Of a DNA stretch of 64,000 nt, positions 63,634 to 64,000 are shown piece after piece (the stretch's first letter is position 1; each line of letters opens with the position of its first letter). The position numbers and the translations under genes were made by a program. Below the pieces are notes generated by a model. That model was not told the DNA's origin. It saw only the letters and a list, made by a program, of their open reading frames with translations, and searched no databases. Source of the stretch: Salvia splendens (Eukaryota; Streptophyta; Magnoliopsida; Lamiales; Lamiaceae); NCBI RefSeq assembly GCF_004379255.2, contig NC_056035.1, forward strand, positions 35,727,208 to 35,791,207, given 5' to 3'.

Positions 63634-64000
63634 AATATGTAACTTGACGAATCCATAAATGTCAATTAATTCCTTGAACCTATTTAAATTTATATAATAC
63701 TGTATCTAAATAATCAAACAGAGTTATTATCATATGTTGCATTTTTCTCTGCTTCTAAGGTTCATTAAAAGTTAGTACTGTCTACAAGATTATTATTTTG
63801 TGCAGAAGATCATGTTTTAAACATGTTTTGAGTTGTTCGAGCTCGGGTCGACACAACTTGTGAAAAGTTCAACAACATACAATTGGAGCTCGAGTTCAAT
63901 AAAAAATTATACACTAGTATTTATTTTTATTGTTAAAACTCAAAATCTTAATCAAAACTAATTGTTCAATAAATTTCTTAATAGCTCGCGCTAAAATGGA
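63634..64000. other. Intergenic to the window edge
   Basis: AT-rich, with a segment similar to 44,330-44,360. No gene recognised. Confidence 0.4.

Overview
The window is nuclear DNA of a flowering plant. It has intron-rich genes with GT-AG borders, many MITEs whose ends read CTCCCTCCGTCC, LTR retrotransposons primed by initiator tRNA-Met, and plant gene families (NLR, PP2, PR-10, VAMP72, cytosolic glutathione reductase, plant-type cyclopropane fatty acid synthase). I favour an asterid eudicot, possibly Lamiales, but this is a general impression and not a species call.

Layout. 1-1.2 kb: the C-terminal LRR part of a CC-NBS-LRR gene that runs off the left edge and has a one-base frameshift. 1.5-10.6 kb: two decayed phloem-protein-2 (PP2) genes separated by nested repeats. 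These are a MITE inside a MITE with a 1.5 kb solo LTR in the centre, and a 4.35 kb non-autonomous LTR element inside the outer MITE. The second PP2 relic is split by a 552 bp palindromic element flanked by the duplication CCTTC. 11.2-17.6 kb: a 3.46 kb solo LTR, a 282 bp solo LTR and a 1.43 kb MULE, each with a perfect target duplication. 18.3-25.7 kb (minus): an apparently intact cytosolic glutathione reductase gene with 16 coding exons, a 5' UTR exon and a hAT element in the leader intron. 25.95-28.94 kb: an LTR element about 0.2 kb upstream of that gene, carrying an antisense copy of part of a host membrane-protein gene. 29.9-31.65 kb (minus): an intact VAMP72-type R-SNARE gene. 32.5-34.5 kb: two nearly identical, intronless PR-10 genes in divergent orientation inside a large inverted duplication.

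35.0-60.1 kb is dominated by two tandem copies (minus) of a plant cyclopropane-fatty-acid synthase gene, an N-terminal FAD oxidoreductase fused to a C-terminal methyltransferase. Both copies look broken, by different lesions. Copy 1 (34,963-40,128) has no visible first exon, a 33-base exon deletion and a frameshift in a ten-T run. Copy 2 (47,693-52,997, with a remnant of exon 1 near 60,000) has a 187 bp hAT MITE in an exon, a 14-base and a 2-base deletion, and a 5.5 kb composite retroelement in its first intron. That composite joins a tandem TRIM array (53.6-54.5 kb) to a nearly complete Ty1-copia element (54.5-59.1 kb), and a single duplication GCTAC flanks the whole. The right end (61.4-63.6 kb) is a hAT element with a PIF/Harbinger transposon nested in it.

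The genes do not form a pathway. The apparently functional ones are glutathione reductase (redox), VAMP72 (secretion) and the PR-10 pair (defence or ligand binding). The main interest is repeat stratigraphy: many insertions keep exact target duplications, so their order can be read directly. Exon borders were placed by eye from protein similarity and splice signals and may be off by a few bases.
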